Source: an uncultured bacterium
GTDB taxonomy: Bacteria > Patescibacteriota > Minisyncoccia > Phycocordibacterales > UBA9973
Length of the DNA: 5,979 nt
Assembly: GCA_937895515.1 (NCBI GenBank)
Contig: CALAYS010000099.1
Span: 1-5,979, forward strand
Reading direction: 5' to 3'
Part shown: positions 5,930 to 5,979 of the stretch, in pieces
Numbering within the stretch: position 1 is the first letter of the stretch
Layout: every line of letters starts with the position of its first letter
Program-made: the position numbers and the translations under genes
The notes under the pieces: generated by a model
Told to the model about the DNA's origin: nothing
The model's database searches: none
What the model saw: the letters and a program-made list of their open reading frames with translations, nothing else

Positions 5930-5979
5930 CTGTTATGCTGTTGCGATAATCTATCTATTTAAACTCTATTCCAGCTAAA

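Overview
The window is the left end of a linear eukaryotic chromosome, most likely from a ciliate. It opens with a C-strand telomere of CCCCAA repeats. Its genes read cleanly only if TAA and TAG are sense codons (probably Gln) and TGA is the only stop. Three things support this: a JmjC domain whose last iron ligand lies beyond an in-frame TAG, a C2H2 zinc finger with TAG inside the finger, and a 22-nt GT-AG intron that restores frame exactly. CCCCAA telomeres, UAR=Gln and very short introns fit oligohymenophorean ciliates (Tetrahymena/Paramecium type) best, but the genus cannot be fixed from sequence alone. Conventional standard-code ORFs are therefore misleading here, and most real genes are longer than they suggest.

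Layout: 1-81 telomere. 121-777 (-) is a subtelomeric unknown gene with one probable 60-nt intron, pointing at the telomere. 965-1381 (-) is a small membrane protein. 1382-1466 is a short divergent spacer. 1467-2271 (+) is a 260-aa protein with one C2H2 finger and a 22-nt intron. 2333-2453 is a 41-bp perfect inverted repeat lying between the converging 3' ends of two genes. 2520-3485 (-) is a KDM4/JMJD2-like JmjC demethylase homologue with all catalytic and zinc residues in place. 3486-3846 is a coding-like island whose strand I cannot settle. From about 3850 to 5580 the sequence is AT-rich and mostly without convincing genes. It holds a 22-bp palindrome, a 13-bp-stem hairpin, and a family of paired GCGC motifs (TTTGCGCC/GGCGCAAA). 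5582-5929 (+) is a small protein with two Cys/His zinc-binding clusters, possibly spliced onward past the window edge.

The most secure genes are the JmjC protein and the C2H2 protein, which converge on the inverted repeat. With the C-terminal gene they make three Cys/His-rich, probably nuclear, proteins within 6 kb of a chromosome end. That suggests a chromatin-related subtelomeric neighbourhood, but no shared pathway can be shown from sequence. Because only TGA stops translation in this code, open frames of 50-150 codons are expected by chance. ORFs lacking motifs, splice logic or codon-position bias are therefore given low confidence.
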